Assembly (NCBI GenBank): GCA_031261285.1
Contig: JAISKM010000021.1
Location: 1 to 34,189, forward strand
From: Candidatus Symbiothrix sp.
GTDB lineage: Bacteria > Bacteroidota > Bacteroidia > Bacteroidales > Azobacteroidaceae
Reading direction: 5' to 3'
Length of the DNA stretch: 34,189 nucleotides
The notes under the pieces are model-generated. The model searched no databases, was not told the origin of the DNA, and saw only the letters and a list, made by a program, of their open reading frames with translations. The translations under genes and the position numbers were made by a program. Each line of letters opens with the position of its first letter. Within the stretch, counting starts at the first letter, position 1. This document shows positions 1 through 11,000 of the stretch, piece by piece.

Positions 1-1
1 A

Positions 2-193
2 TACACTCAAACCCTCTATCACATCGTTCTGCGAACAAAGCGAAGCGAAAAGTCCATACCGCAACAAAATGCCTCTTCGTTGTACAAATATGTGTGGGGA
101 GTTATTAAAAACAAAAAGGAAAGTTCTAAGGATGAATTAATGCGTATTTTTAAAGAATGCGGTGTTGATTTTGATGAAAAATACTTATCTTAA
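2..193 (+). pseudogene. IS200/IS605-type (Y1) transposase remnant, internally deleted
   Basis: The frame starting at base 2 is open to a TAA at 191-193. It begins with residues typical of the N-terminus of IS200-like transposases (YTQTLYHIVLRTK, then LYKYVWGVIKNK) and ends with the typical C-terminus (DELMRIFKECGVDFDEKYL). In the intact family of about 150 residues these two pieces are separated by roughly 80 residues that hold the HUH metal-binding motif and the catalytic tyrosine. Here they are joined in frame after the IKNK segment. The catalytic core is therefore missing and the product cannot be an active transposase. The start codon lies before the window. The family call is firm from the two ends; the deletion is inferred from memory of family length. 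Confidence 0.75.
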
Positions 194-205
194 TTAGTTT
201 ATATT

Positions 206-305
206 CAACCCCTTCGGGGTTGCGAGGGGGAGAGCATTTGATCTTTCCCCCAGTCGCCCTATCGGGCTTCACTGGGGGTTATTCATATTCAAGACCTTCG
301 GTCTT
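206..305. repeat. Cluster of three hairpins downstream of the IS200-like remnant
   Basis: Three inverted repeats lie in 100 bp. CAACCCC-TTC-GGGGTTG is at 206-222. An imperfect hairpin at 247-278 has outer arms CCCCCAGT/ACTGGGGG and inner arms GCCC/GGGC. AAGACC-TTC-GGTCTT is at 291-305. Two of them share a TTC loop. IS200/IS605 elements are bounded by subterminal hairpins, and related transposases act on REP palindromes, so these may be remnants of the element end. They could also terminate transcripts arriving from either side. Confidence 0.6.
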
Positions 306-361
306 CTCAAACACAGGGTTTTACTGGTGAGGGGTAATCTTGCGGATAGTCATTTTTATTT

Positions 362-1963
362 TTATGGTAACAAGTCTTCGATCATGTTCCGCATTTCTTC
401 TACTCCCGGAAATCCGATAGATTTATTTTTCAATACGCCGTTTTTATCAAAAAGCAAATAGGTCGGGATGCCATCAAATCCATATTTATCTGAATATGAG
501 ATACTTTCCCATTCTCCATCATTCTTCAGATAATACTGTTCGCCGCCAATTTCATGAATCTTCTTTTCCCATAATTCCTTCGGAGAAGACCCATTCGTGA
601 TATAAACAAAAACGACATCCTTATCTATCATTTCTTGTTTAAGTGCACGAGATGCTTGCATTGCTTGAAGACAAGGACCACACCAGGTTGCCCAGAAATC
701 AACGACGACCACTTTCCCTTTATATTTAGAAACAATCGCATCTACTAATTTTCCTTCCGGCAATTTTTTATCTTCTTCGAAATAAGTTTCTATTGGTTTC
801 CCATCCGGTAATGCCGGGGTTTCATTGATTTTCAGATGCGCGGTAATGCCGGCAACTTTCTCTGTTTCTTTATCTTTATTCAAGAGGATTTCTACAATAG
901 ATTTATTCTTAAAATAGTTTTTAATATTTTGTTTTTGCATTTCGGATAACGGTTGCGTTTTTTCGTCCAGTTGAAGTGCATAAGCCTTTGCTGCTAACAT
1001 ATCATAGAACAAACCAGTATCGAAACCGACCAAATCAGCCAAGATTAATTTGGCGTCAACAAGCCATTTTTCTACCGGTGTATCATTAATGGGAGGAAGA
1101 TTGAGCGTTCTGTTTGAAAGAATTAATCTCAACAGATTCATAGTTTCGGGAATATATAAATAATCACTGTTGTTAAGATTTAAAGTTTTCAAGTATCCAA
1201 AATAGGCTTTATCCGGATTTTTCGGTTTAGTAAAGGAATCCCATTTTTCTTCCGGATTTAAGTCTTTGAAATTAGATTCCATTTGTTCGCTATAAAAAAA
1301 CAAAGTATGGTTTATGAAAAACAACCTAAATTCATCTGATAAAAATTTTCTTGCCAATGGGGATAATCTTTGTTCCTTCGTAACTACATTATCAATTCTA
1401 TAATTTATGGTTCTCATTACACATTCAAGAAAATCGTCGGGCGTTAAGTCATAACGTTCTCTAAACTCATTGTAAAGAGTATCGTAAACACTATATTGGC
1501 TCATTTTTATCAACAGGTTGGACAGTTCTATAATGTCAAATGAATTGAACGGTAGTTTATTTTGTTCACTTGCATGTATTTCACCATCTTCATCTATCGT
1601 TATTTCAACTTTAGTTTCCTCATCCGAAACAACAGTTAAAGTTAGCCAGAGGTTAAGGTTATCAATAGATAAACCCACAATAGATGTTTTAGTTTCCATC
1701 GGAAAGTCAAAATGAAAATATCCTTTTGAATCAACGTTTGATTGCAGTGCTACAACATCTCCGGAAATCAGTTGGGAAACGGATAAAGAAACCGTTATTT
1801 CTTGGAGATTTACAGTAGTATCTGTTACGGTTAACATTCCTGACAATGTGGATTGTCCTTTGATAACCTCATTTTCGGGTTTGTCTTCTTCCTTACAGGA
1901 AGAAGCAATCAAAATTAACACAGATAACAATCCGAAAAGCATTTTTAAATTCATATTCCGCAT
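362..1963 (-). CDS. TlpA-type thioredoxin-fold lipoprotein
   Basis: Likely a periplasm-facing, membrane-anchored thiol-disulfide oxidoreductase. The N-terminus is a lipoprotein signal with a hydrophobic stretch and a lipobox ending at Cys23. Residues about 35-130 form a beta-rich region like the N-terminal domain (DUF4369-like) that often precedes thioredoxin domains in Bacteroidota. A long helical middle follows. The C-terminal third is a TlpA/AhpC-type thioredoxin domain with the active site WATWCGPC near residue 425 and a cis-proline region GIPTYLLFD near residue 505. It stands alone, separated from the next gene upstream by about 160 bp. Its role may be cytochrome maturation or redox control of envelope proteins; the substrate cannot be told. 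Met4 is an alternative start. Confidence 0.85.
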   Translation of the reverse strand: MRNMNLKMLFGLLSVLILIASSCKEEDKPENEVIKGQSTLSGMLTVTDTTVNLQEITVSLSVSQLISGDVVALQSNVDSKGYFHFDFPMETKTSIVGLSIDNLNLWLTLTVVSDEETKVEITIDEDGEIHASEQNKLPFNSFDIIELSNLLIKMSQYSVYDTLYNEFRERYDLTPDDFLECVMRTINYRIDNVVTKEQRLSPLARKFLSDEFRLFFINHTLFFYSEQMESNFKDLNPEEKWDSFTKPKNPDKAYFGYLKTLNLNNSDYLYIPETMNLLRLILSNRTLNLPPINDTPVEKWLVDAKLILADLVGFDTGLFYDMLAAKAYALQLDEKTQPLSEMQKQNIKNYFKNKSIVEILLNKDKETEKVAGITAHLKINETPALPDGKPIETYFEEDKKLPEGKLVDAIVSKYKGKVVVVDFWATWCGPCLQAMQASRALKQEMIDKDVVFVYITNGSSPKELWEKKIHEIGGEQYYLKNDGEWESISYSDKYGFDGIPTYLLFDKNGVLKNKSIGFPGVEEMRNMIEDLLP

Positions 1964-1984
1964 AAATTAATCTTTTTCATGTTA

Positions 1985-1992
1985 CAAAACTA
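1985..1992 (-). promoter_or_regulatory. Probable -7 promoter element of the TlpA-type gene
   Basis: On the minus strand this reads TAGTTTTG, matching the Bacteroidota -7 consensus TAnnTTTG, 21 bp before the start codon. No clear TTTG -33 element is visible at the expected spacing. Confidence 0.45.
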
Positions 1993-2126
1993 ATTAAAAT
2001 TATTTACATTGTAGAATTTTATACAATAAATCGTAAATTTATTGCCTATTGCTCTACAAAATTAGCAATAAATACCGTTAACGATTTTCAGGGGTTTGTA
2101 TCAACGAGAATGATTTTTGAAAAAAA

Positions 2127-2918
2127 TCACATTCTCCGGCGAAATTCCGATAGCGTGATAGCAGTCGCAGTCGCTACATTGAGCGATTCGGTTGTTGGAG
2201 TGCCCAGCGGAAAATTGGGGATGTAGAGCCTGTTTGTCACATGTTGTGCCGTTTCGGGACGAATACCGTTGCCCTCGTTGCCCATGATAATCAGCCCTGT
2301 AGACGTTAATTTTTCGTTGTAAATAGTGTTTCCATCCAAAAATGTGCCATAAATGGGCATAGGCGTGGGTGATAGGGGCGTATCGGATACGCCCATTCGC
2401 CCACCCGTACATCCATCCAATAATTCCGGCAACGATTCGTAAAAAACGCTGACACGTGCCAATCCGCCCATAGTGGCTTGCACGGTCTTGGGATTGTAAA
2501 TGTCGGCAGTGTCCGGCGAACAAATGACCGTCGAAATGCCAAACCAGTCAGCCAAGCGTACAATCGTACCCAGATTGCCCGGGTCTTGAATACCGTCCAA
2601 AACTAACGCTAATTCGTTGGCGAGGACTATTTTATCTAATTTTCGTGTGGGTTGTACGAAAACGGCAAGCACGTCCTGCGGATTTTTGAGCAAGCTGGCC
2701 TTTTCGATGTCGTTTTCTTCGGCAACGATGATTTCTTTGGCTTTCAAATCGCCTTGTGTAGCCATCCACGACGATTTGGCAAGCAACAGTTCGCAATCGA
2801 AAAAAGGCAGCAGGTCGGCCACTAATTTGTTGCCTTCCGCCAGAAAAAGCCCCGTTTCAGCACGGACTTTCTTGCTTTCTAACGACTTAATAAATTTTAT
2901 TCTATTTTTACTTAACAT
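2127..2918 (-). CDS. SpoU/TrmH-family RNA 2'-O-ribose methyltransferase
   Basis: A cytoplasmic SPOUT methyltransferase, probably modifying 23S rRNA or tRNA with S-adenosylmethionine. The N-terminal substrate-binding region (residues 1-95) contains the FLAEGNKLV segment common in RlmB-like proteins. The catalytic domain shows motif 1 (LDGIQDPGNLGTIVRLADWFG), motif 2 (IIMGNEGNGIRPE) and motif 3 (IPNFPLGTPTTESLNVATAT), whose SLNV forms the trefoil knot. At 263 residues it is normal for the family. Residues about 169-186 are an extra segment rich in Gly, Pro and Thr, encoded by a palindromic element. A hairpin at 2106-2136 overlaps the stop codon. Target RNA is not predictable, so no symbol is given. 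Confidence 0.9.
   Translation of the reverse strand: MLSKNRIKFIKSLESKKVRAETGLFLAEGNKLVADLLPFFDCELLLAKSSWMATQGDLKAKEIIVAEENDIEKASLLKNPQDVLAVFVQPTRKLDKIVLANELALVLDGIQDPGNLGTIVRLADWFGISTVICSPDTADIYNPKTVQATMGGLARVSVFYESLPELLDGCTGGRMGVSDTPLSPTPMPIYGTFLDGNTIYNEKLTSTGLIIMGNEGNGIRPETAQHVTNRLYIPNFPLGTPTTESLNVATATAITLSEFRRRM
2361..2411. repeat. Palindromic REP-like element inserted in frame in the methyltransferase gene
   Basis: The core at 2376-2394 is a perfect palindrome, GGGCGTATC-G-GATACGCCC, preceded by TA and flanked by further GGGTG/CACCC-type partial complementarity. It encodes an 17-18 residue linker absent from typical SpoU proteins and keeps the frame. The core resembles the AGGGGCG...CGCCC palindrome at 27221-27246. 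Confidence 0.65.
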
Positions 2919-2925
2919 CTTTTTT

Positions 2926-3053
2926 AATTAAAAATTAAAAATTAAAAATTACGAATTAAAAATTATGAACACTTAATGGATGCACGACAAAAGAGGGATA
3001 TTTATCGTACACCCACACTTAATTCGTAATTTTTAATTTTTAATTTTTAATTA
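2926..3053. repeat. Inverted pair of period-7 A/T arrays between obg and the methyltransferase gene
   Basis: The left array (2926-2964) repeats TTAAAAA with a period of 7 and includes AAATTACGAATT. The right array (3020-3053) is its inverted counterpart. About 55 bp of unrelated sequence lies between. The right array supplies the TAA stop codon of obg, and the left array begins eight bases before the methyltransferase start codon. Confidence 0.85.
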
Positions 3054-4181
3054 TCCCGCGTAATCCTCAAAATCGTCCTCCTCCTCGTCGCCCGCTTCTT
3101 TGGGGGGTGCAAAATCGAAATCGTCTTCCACTTCGGCGAGATTGAGGGACATCGCCTGCGTGGCAATCGTGTCTGTATCTAAGAATGGCTGATTGTTCAG
3201 TTCTTTCCACAGCAAATCTTTCAACTTGATAATGCCCTTGTGGGTGATTGAGGAGATGAAAATGTGCGGAATATCGACCGGCAAATCTTTTGCTATTTCT
3301 TCTTCGAGTTCGTCGTCGAGCATATCGGATTTGGAAATCGCGAGGATGCGCTGCTTGTCGAGCAGGTCGGGATTGTATTGCGTCAGTTCGTTCAGGAGAA
3401 TGTTGTATTCCCTGTGAATGTCGCCGGCATCCGCCGGCACGAGAAACAACAACAGAGAGTTGCGCTCGATGTGGCGTAAAAATCTCAGTCCCAATCCTTT
3501 GCCTTCGCTTGCTCCTTCGATAATACCCGGAATATCTGCCATCACAAACGTGTGTTCGCCGCGCACGTCCACGATTCCCAAACTGGGTTCGAGGGTCGTA
3601 AACGCATAATTCGCGATTTTCGGTTTCGCTGCCGACACCACCGAAAGGAGTGTCGATTTGCCGGCATTGGGGAATCCGACCAATCCGACATCTGCTAACA
3701 GTTTGAGTTGCAGAATGATACGCCGTTCCTCGTAGGGTTCTCCGGGTTGTGCATATTTGGGTGCTTGATGCGTGGCGGTTTTGAAAAAATTGTTGCCTTT
3801 GCCACCGCGTCCGCCTTTTAAGATTACGATTTCCTGTCCGTCGTGCTTCACGTCGGTGATAAATTCACCTGTTTCGCCGTCGTAAACGACTGTGCCCACC
3901 GGCACATCAATGATTTTATCGTCGCCGTCTTTGCCGTGACTCAGTTGTCCGGAACCACCACCGCCGTGTCCGGCAAGGATGTGACGCTGGTATTTAAGAT
4001 GCAACAGTGTCCAGAAATTGCGATTGCCACGCAGGATAACGCTACCGCCTTTGCCGCCATCGCCCCCATCCGGACCACCGTAAGGGATGTATTTTTCACG
4101 GCGGAAATGGGTTGAACCCCGCCCTCCTTTGCCCGAACGGGCATAAATTTTCACATAATCCACAAAATTTGAGTCCGCCAT
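3051..4181 (-). CDS. obg: GTPase Obg (CgtA), ribosome assembly and stress GTPase
   Basis: An essential cytoplasmic GTPase that associates with the 50S subunit. Residues 1-160 are the glycine-rich Obg fold (for example [14 protein letters not shown] and GGRGGKGN). The G domain follows: P-loop GFPNAGKST near residue 170, G2 region [17 protein letters not shown] as G3, and a G4 written SKSD instead of the usual NKxD, with a G5-like ISS. The C-terminus is very acidic ([11 protein letters not shown]), as in many Obg proteins. Length (376) is normal for forms without a TGS-like domain. It lies downstream of adk on the same strand, a common order in Bacteroidota. The stop codon is made by the adjacent repeat array. 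Confidence 0.96.
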   Translation of the reverse strand: MADSNFVDYVKIYARSGKGGRGSTHFRREKYIPYGGPDGGDGGKGGSVILRGNRNFWTLLHLKYQRHILAGHGGGGSGQLSHGKDGDDKIIDVPVGTVVYDGETGEFITDVKHDGQEIVILKGGRGGKGNNFFKTATHQAPKYAQPGEPYEERRIILQLKLLADVGLVGFPNAGKSTLLSVVSAAKPKIANYAFTTLEPSLGIVDVRGEHTFVMADIPGIIEGASEGKGLGLRFLRHIERNSLLLFLVPADAGDIHREYNILLNELTQYNPDLLDKQRILAISKSDMLDDELEEEIAKDLPVDIPHIFISSITHKGIIKLKDLLWKELNNQPFLDTDTIATQAMSLNLAEVEDDFDFAPPKEAGDEEEDDFEDYAG

Positions 4182-4182
4182 A

Positions 4183-4289
4183 TTTTTTAGAGTTTAGAGT
4201 ATAGAGTGTAGAGTGTAGTTATTAGAGTTTAGAGTTTTTTTATTAGAATTTTTGTGTTTAACTACACTCTAAACTCTAAACTCTAAAAC
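4183..4289. repeat. Inverted pair of TTTAGAG heptamer arrays between adk and obg
   Basis: The left part (4183-4235) repeats TTTAGAG / TGTAGAG with a period of 7. The right part (4260-4289) is the inverted form (CTCTAAA units). A transcript would fold into a long hairpin. The adk stop codon TAG is formed by the right array and the left array starts just upstream of the obg start codon, so the pair fills the whole intergenic space. Confidence 0.85.
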
Positions 4290-4858
4290 GAGAGTCTGCT
4301 GATTTCCTGGACGATTTCTTCAAAGACATCGTTTATGGAGCCGCTACCGGGTATATTAAAGAGCTTGCCCTTCTTTTTGTAGTAGTCACGCAAGGGGTCG
4401 GTTTGTGCTTTGTAGACCTTCATGCGATTTTCGATGACTTCCAACTTGTCGTCGGAACGTCCGGATTCCCGGCCGCGTTTCAGCAGTCGTTGAATTAGTT
4501 CTTGCTCCTCTACTTTCAGAGAAAGCACGGCTACAACAGCTGTATCCCGTTCATTAAGCAGTTTATCCAAAGCTTGCGCTTGGGCAATCGTGCGTGGAAA
4601 ACCGTCGAAAATATACCCTTTTGTGTTGGCTGTTTTGTCCAAAATATCCGCCAACATATCAATCATCAACTCATCAGGCACCAAATGACCACGACTGATA
4701 TGCTGATCTGCCAGCAAACCCAGTGGACTTTTTCGTTCGATTTCTTCACGTAAGATTTCGCCTGTAGAAATATGGTGCAACCCATATTTTTTTGTAAGCA
4801 ACTCACTTTGAGTACCTTTACCGGTACCCGGAGCACCAAAAATAACAATATTCAACAT
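4283..4858 (-). CDS. adk: Adenylate kinase
   Basis: Catalyses ATP + AMP to 2 ADP in the cytoplasm. From Met at 4858 the protein is 191 residues, the usual short-form length in Bacteroidota. It starts MLNIVIFGAPGTGKGTQSE with the P-loop GAPGTGKGT, then HISTGEILR (AMP binding), DGFPRTIAQA, and RLLKRGRESGRSDD in the lid. A longer frame to 4921 exists, but a strong promoter (-7 TACCTTTG at 4880-4887) lies inside that extension, so the upstream methionine cannot be the main start. Met at 4870 is a second possibility, adding four residues. It is probably transcribed together with obg. Confidence 0.95.
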   Translation of the reverse strand: MLNIVIFGAPGTGKGTQSELLTKKYGLHHISTGEILREEIERKSPLGLLADQHISRGHLVPDELMIDMLADILDKTANTKGYIFDGFPRTIAQAQALDKLLNERDTAVVAVLSLKVEEQELIQRLLKRGRESGRSDDKLEVIENRMKVYKAQTDPLRDYYKKKGKLFNIPGSGSINDVFEEIVQEISRLSF

Positions 4859-4879
4859 GTTGTATTCCATAAAGACGTG

Positions 4880-4911
4880 CAAAGGTAGGTATTTTTTTTC
4901 ATTTTGCCAAA
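4880..4911 (-). promoter_or_regulatory. Bacteroidota-type promoter of adk
   Basis: On the minus strand TTTG (4908-4911), a 20-bp spacer and TACCTTTG (4880-4887) match the -33/-7 consensus. The transcript would begin roughly 15-20 bases before the start codon. The promoter is back to back with that of the large surface-protein gene. Confidence 0.75.
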
Positions 4912-4950
4912 TGTTTAACAATTTTCCTGACGGTTAAAAAAATTTATTAT

Positions 4951-4958
4951 TATCTTTG
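4951..4958 (+). promoter_or_regulatory. -7 promoter element of the large surface-protein gene
   Basis: TATCTTTG matches TAnnTTTG and is followed by GCGG, typical for these promoters. The start codon is 47 bases downstream. No clear TTTG -33 element is present; the region upstream is A/T rich. Confidence 0.65.
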
Positions 4959-5005
4959 CGGCGTGGAACTTTCCGAATAATTACGATAGACAAATTACAA
5001 GCATT

Positions 5006-8000
5006 ATGAAGCACTCAAAGAACATCCGCCTCCTGTTAGTGGCGGCAGTTGCATTGGCAGCGGGCGTTGTCAATGCCAACACGCGTTTTGTAAAACAAGG
5101 TGGCTCCGGCGATGGTAGCAGTTGGGCAAATGCCTCCGGCGACGTGCAGTTAATGATTAATGCCTCCGCAGCAGGCGACGAAGTTTGGGTAGCCGCAGGC
5201 ACCTACAAACCGACGATCAAAGCAGGTGACGGCTCATCAGACCGCGACAAAGCCTTTATGCTCAAGGCAGACGTAAAAATCTACGGCGGCTTTAATGCCA
5301 CCAACCCCGAAACGTCTATTGCCGATCGCGATTGGGTAACCAACACGACCATTCTTAGCGGTGACCTTGGCACAGCAGGCGATAACAGCGATAATGCCTA
5401 CCACGTTGTAATCGCCTCATACTGGGAATACGGTGTTAACGCAGCCCTGCTTGACGGCTTTACCATTACCGGTGGAAATTCAAACGGCGGTGCTAATTCC
5501 TCTATATCTATATCAATGGTAGGCGGCTTAACAGAAGTTTATAGAGATTCCGGCGGTGGACTCTATTTTAACGAGACATTGCCAACACCAACACTAACAA
5601 ACTTAATAATCAGTGGCAATAGCGCAAACGACTATGGCGGTGGGCTATTTAGTAGGTACGCATCGCCTAAGTTGACCAATGTAACTATCAGTGGAAATAA
5701 AGCAGCTAAGGGTGCCGGAATAGGTAATTATGCTTCATCACCTGTACTAACCAATGTAACTATCGCCGGAAACAAGGGCTACGGACTATATTCTTCTTTC
5801 TCAGGAACATCTAAACTATTCAACACAATTGTGTGGGGCAACACTAATAATATATATAAGAGCATGGGTAACAATATCACCTACCAAAACAGTTTAGTGC
5901 AGGGGCTTGATCCGGCAGGAACAGGCAATTTAGCCGGTACTGCCGACCCCAAATTTGTTTCTCCGGCACTGGCAAGTGCTGCACCTACCAATTCCGGCGA
6001 CTACCGCCTGTCAGACACAAGTCCCTGTATCGGACAGGGTGATAACACATCTTATCTCACGGCTCGCGGCATTCCAAACTTCGATGGCGAAAAAGATTTG
6101 GCAGGCCGTCCGCGAAAAATTGGTGCAAATATTGATATGGGAGCGTATGAAGAACAAACGCCTCCCACGCCCACTCCCGATGATTCCGGCACTCTCTATG
6201 TGAAAACCGGCGGCACAGGTGATGGTTCCTCGTGGGCAAACGCCTACCCCAACCTGGCAGACCCGCTGCAGCAAGCCGACAAACAGAGTAAAGGCACGAT
6301 TCCGGCAGCCGCTTCCGACACCATTCGCCAAATTTGGGTAGCCGCAGGCACTTACTACCCAATGTACATTGCAGGTACCAGCCCACAAGACCGCAACAAA
6401 GCATTCGTATTGGTAAATAATGTGAAAATCTACGGCGGTTTTCCTGCCAATGCCAACGACATAGACAACACCACCATTACCGATCGCGATTGGGCAACCA
6501 ACATTACCACATTGTCCGGCGATATTGACGGCAACGACCTGTTAGACGCAGGCAACGTCAATCACGTTGTAATCTCCGCAGGCGATGTAGGCACCGCCCT
6601 GCTTGACGGCTTTACCATTACCGGCGGAAGTGCAACGGATACTAGGGTCGTTTCTGTAAACAAGCAAAGCATTTATGGCGACCAAGGCGGCGGAATTGAG
6701 ATTCAGGGGTCTTCGCCCACGCTCACCAATTTAGTTGTTAGTGGAAATAGAGCTAGCTACTATGGTGGTGGAATATACAATCGCGGTGCTCCCACACTGA
6801 TAAACGTAACTATTAGTGGAAATTCAGGCAACTATGGTGCCGGAATATACAATGACGGAACTTCCACACTGACAAACGTAACTATTAGTGGAAATTCAGG
6901 CAACTATGGTGCCGGAATATTCAATAACAGAAACTCCACACTGACAAACGTAATTATTAGCGGAAATTCAGCAACTTCTCGAGGGGGCGGAATATACAAT
7001 GAGGGTTATACGATAACCATGAAAAACAGCATTGTAGCAGAGAATACCTCGTCAAATGGACCTGATATATGGGTTTATAATGATAATTCGACATTTGTCA
7101 ATGCTTCCTATTCGTTGATTGGCAATATGGCGCAGTCAGGTGGTAAAACGGCAACTCTTATTACAGGCAATATTACCGGCATCGACCCGCAATTTGTGGG
7201 CAGTGGCGATTATAGTTTGCAGGAAACAAGTCGTGCCGTGAATGCTGGCGACAACAGCACCTATATCACCGCCATAGAAGCCGCTACCGGTGCCCCCTTT
7301 GGAGGTTGGGCGGATGAAAAAGACCTTGCGGGCAATCCGCGCCTTACAGGCACAAACATTGATATGGGAGCCTACGAAAATCAAACCATTGTTCCCACGC
7401 CCAATGCCTTCGGCATTCTCCATGTGAAAACCGGCGGCACGGGTGACGGCTCTTCTTGGGCAAATGCCTACCCCAACCTGGCTGAACCGCTGCGGCAAGC
7501 CGACAGACAGCGAAAAAACACGATTACAGCAGCCGCTTCCGACACCATTCGCCAAATTTGGGTAGCTGCGGGCACTTACTACCCGATGTACAAGGCAGGC
7601 GATTTCACCGATCTCACCGAAGACAGCGACAAAGCATTCGTATTGGCAAATAATGTGAAAATCTACGGTGGCTTTCCTGCCGATGCCAACGATACAGACA
7701 ACACCACCATTTCCGACCGCGATTGGGCAACCAACATGACCACCCTGAGCGGCGACATTGACGGCAATGGCACATTAACCGACAACGCCTATCACGTTGT
7801 AGTTTCCGTAGGCGCAGTAGGCACTGCCCTGCTCGACGGCTTCACGATAACCGGCGGAAATGCCAACGGCAGCACTTCTAATACTATAAATGGGATAAGT
7901 ATTATCAGGCTTGCTGGCGGCGGAATATATTCGCAAAATTCTTCGCCCACGCTAATCCATGTAACGATTAGCGGAAATACAGCCGGTTTTGGCGGCGGAA

Positions 8001-11000
8001 TACATTTGCAAAATTCTTCGACCACGCTGACCAATGTAACGATTAGCGGAAATTCAGTAACTGCTGACGGTGGTGGAATAAATAATAGCTCTTCTTCGCC
8101 CACGCTGACCAATGTAACGATTAGCGGAAATACATCCTCTCGTAATGGCAGCGGAATATATTTGCAAAATTCTTCGCCCACCTTGACCAATACGATTGTA
8201 TGGGGCAATACCGGTGGTAATAACATCGAAATCTCATCCGGTACGCCAATTTACAATCACAGTTTGGTAGAAGGACTTAATCCGGGAGGTACAAACCTGG
8301 ACGGCACCAATGCGTCAAACGATCCGCAGTTTGCCAATGCTTCTACCGGCGATTACTTAATAAACTCCGAAAGTCCGGTTGCGAATGCCGGCGATAATGC
8401 AGCCTATATAGCTGCCATAGAAGCCGCTACCGGCACCTCCTTTGGGGGCTGGGAGGCTGAAAAAGATATTGCAGGCAACCCGCGCCTTTACAATGTAACC
8501 ATTGATATGGGTGCCTACGAAGTGCAAACGAAACCGGCAGTGCCTACTCCTGATGCGTCCGGCATTCTCTTTGTAAAAGATGGAGGCGCCGGAGCTATGG
8601 ACGGCTCCTCATGGGCAAATGCCCACCCCAATCTGGCAGACCCACTGCGGCAAGCCGACAAACAGCGTAAAAGCATGATTACGGTAGCCGCTTCCGACAC
8701 CATTCGCCAAATTTGGGTAGCCGCAGGCACCTACTACCCGATGTACATGGCAGGCACCGGCTCCGAAGACAGCGACAAAGCCTTTGTGTTGGTTGAAGAC
8801 GTAAAAATCTACGGTGGCTTTGAAGGCAGTGAAACTTCTATTGACGAACGCGATTGGGCAACAAACGTTACTACCCTTAGCGGCGACATTGATAACAATG
8901 GTACATTAGACGAAGGCAATACCAACCACGTAGTAGTCAGCGCAGGTGATGTAGGCACTGCCCAGCTTGATGGCTTCACAATAACAGGCGGAAATGCAAG
9001 AGCTGGTTATTCTATTTCTGTAAATGGACAATCTGTTGATGCTAGTTTCGGTGGTGGAATTATTAATGTATCTTCTTCGCCTGCATTAAGAAATGTAATC
9101 ATTATAGGAAATAAAGCAAATTATGGCGGCGGAATACATAATATGTCGTCTTCGCCTACATTAACCAATGCAACAATTAGCGGAAATACACTAATAACTG
9201 GAGGTGCCTCTGGCGGTGGAATATATAATGATAATTCTTCGCCCACACTAACCAATGTAACCATTAGCGGAAATATTGGAGATTACGGCGGTGGGATATA
9301 CAATGTAAATTCTTCGCCTGTATTAAACAACAGCATAGTATGGGGCAATAATGGGTATAGTGAAAATATATACGATTCTGGTGCAGACAATACTCCAACT
9401 TACAATTACAGTTTGGTAGAAGACCTTACCCTCACAGGAAACGGTAATTTAGACGGCACGGATTCGGCAAACAATCCACTGTTTACAAATGCCGATGCCG
9501 GCGATTACTCGTTAAATCTCCGAAGTCCCGCTGTGAATGCCGGCGATAATGCTGCCTATATAACCGCCACAGAAGCCGCTACCGGCTCCTCCTTCGGGGG
9601 CTGGGCGGCTGAAAAAGACCTTGCAGGCAACCCACGCCTTGAGGGTGCAAGCATTGATATGGGTGCCTACGAAGTGCAAACGATACCAAATGTGCTGGAT
9701 TGGGTCGGTCAAGACGATAACGGCATGGTCGATAAGAATTGGAATCAGACCGTCAAAAACTGGAAAGTGTATGATGATGCCCAAAGTTTAGTCAATGGGG
9801 ACAAGGCATTCGTTTCCGATCTTGATTGTGTCAACTTCGGCTATAGACAGTCCAATCCAAACAGCACACCAATTATGGTTGCTGCCGAAGGCGTTGAGCC
9901 GTTCGATATAGCATTTAGCGGTGCGGATAACTGGTCGTTCGCCGAAGGCGGCGGCAAAATAAGCACTAAGAGAATGACGCTTGGTGTCTATTTTAACGAT
10001 CCTTTTCCATTGTCTATGGATAATCCGTTCTCCGGAGTCATTGATATGACCAAAATTGACACGGACTTTAAGCAAATCATCATTGATGGCGGAACGCTTA
10101 AAGTCAAAGAGTTGAGCCCCGCTTTTGTCAGCAATGGACTGGCATCCGTAAACGCACTGACACTCAGAGGAACCAACGCCAATCAAGCGACACTCTCTGT
10201 TGAGCAAGGCGATTACGTCTTCGACAGTGAAGGAACCGATAAAAACCGGTTAACGGTTTACATGACAGAGCATGCAAAAATCGAACTCGCCGCCGGCGCC
10301 ACGTGGACGGTCAAGAACGCTGCTGTCTTAGGAGACTTAGGCGCGACAATTTACAACTCCGGCAACCTTACGCTGACCGGCGGCACGTTTAACTTTATCG
10401 ACAATATAACAGACCAGGATGGTGGGGCAATCTACAACGACGGCGGCACATTCAACCTGAATGTGACCGGCGGCAAGACTGCCACTTTTTCCGGAAATAA
10501 AGCCATGAGCTACCGGCTTAATTCCATTCACAACACCGGCCACTTGACCGTGAACACCGCAGAGGGAGCTGTTGTTGATATGCTCGACCCGATGGCAGGC
10601 GAAGGCGTGAGTAGTGCCGCAACGATAACCAAAAGTGGCGCAGGAACGTGGAAGTTGGCGGGTGAAAATGATTTGAACACGAGCTTGGGAACCAACTTTA
10701 CCGTGAGTGCGGGAACGTTGGATTTGTATAAAAAAGGAGATGTCGGTGATTTCGGGGCAACGAAAATCAAGCTTGGTGCCGGTATATTCACGCTCACCGA
10801 TACGCTCGTGACACACGCTGTCGCGGCAGACCATGCAAGTCAAATCAGTGCGTCTACAGTGAATAGCACCGGCGGCGTGCTTGCTTTCGATTTGAGCGGA
10901 GTAGTTGATATCACCGGATCCTCTACCAATAATTTGACTTTAGAGGCAACAACATTTACCGGAGTGCCGACGATTGACCTCCGCAATATCAATGACTTGC

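Noticed and set aside
2101-2563. Open frames overlapping the SpoU methyltransferase on the same strand
   Set aside because: They lie within the clear methyltransferase gene in other frames and encode no recognisable protein.
2926-4289. CRISPR array
   Set aside because: The repeats are seven-base tandem units without spacers and no cas genes are present.
4283-4921. Longer adenylate kinase starting at 4921
   Set aside because: The promoter lies inside this extension and family members begin at the MLNIVIFGAPG methionine.
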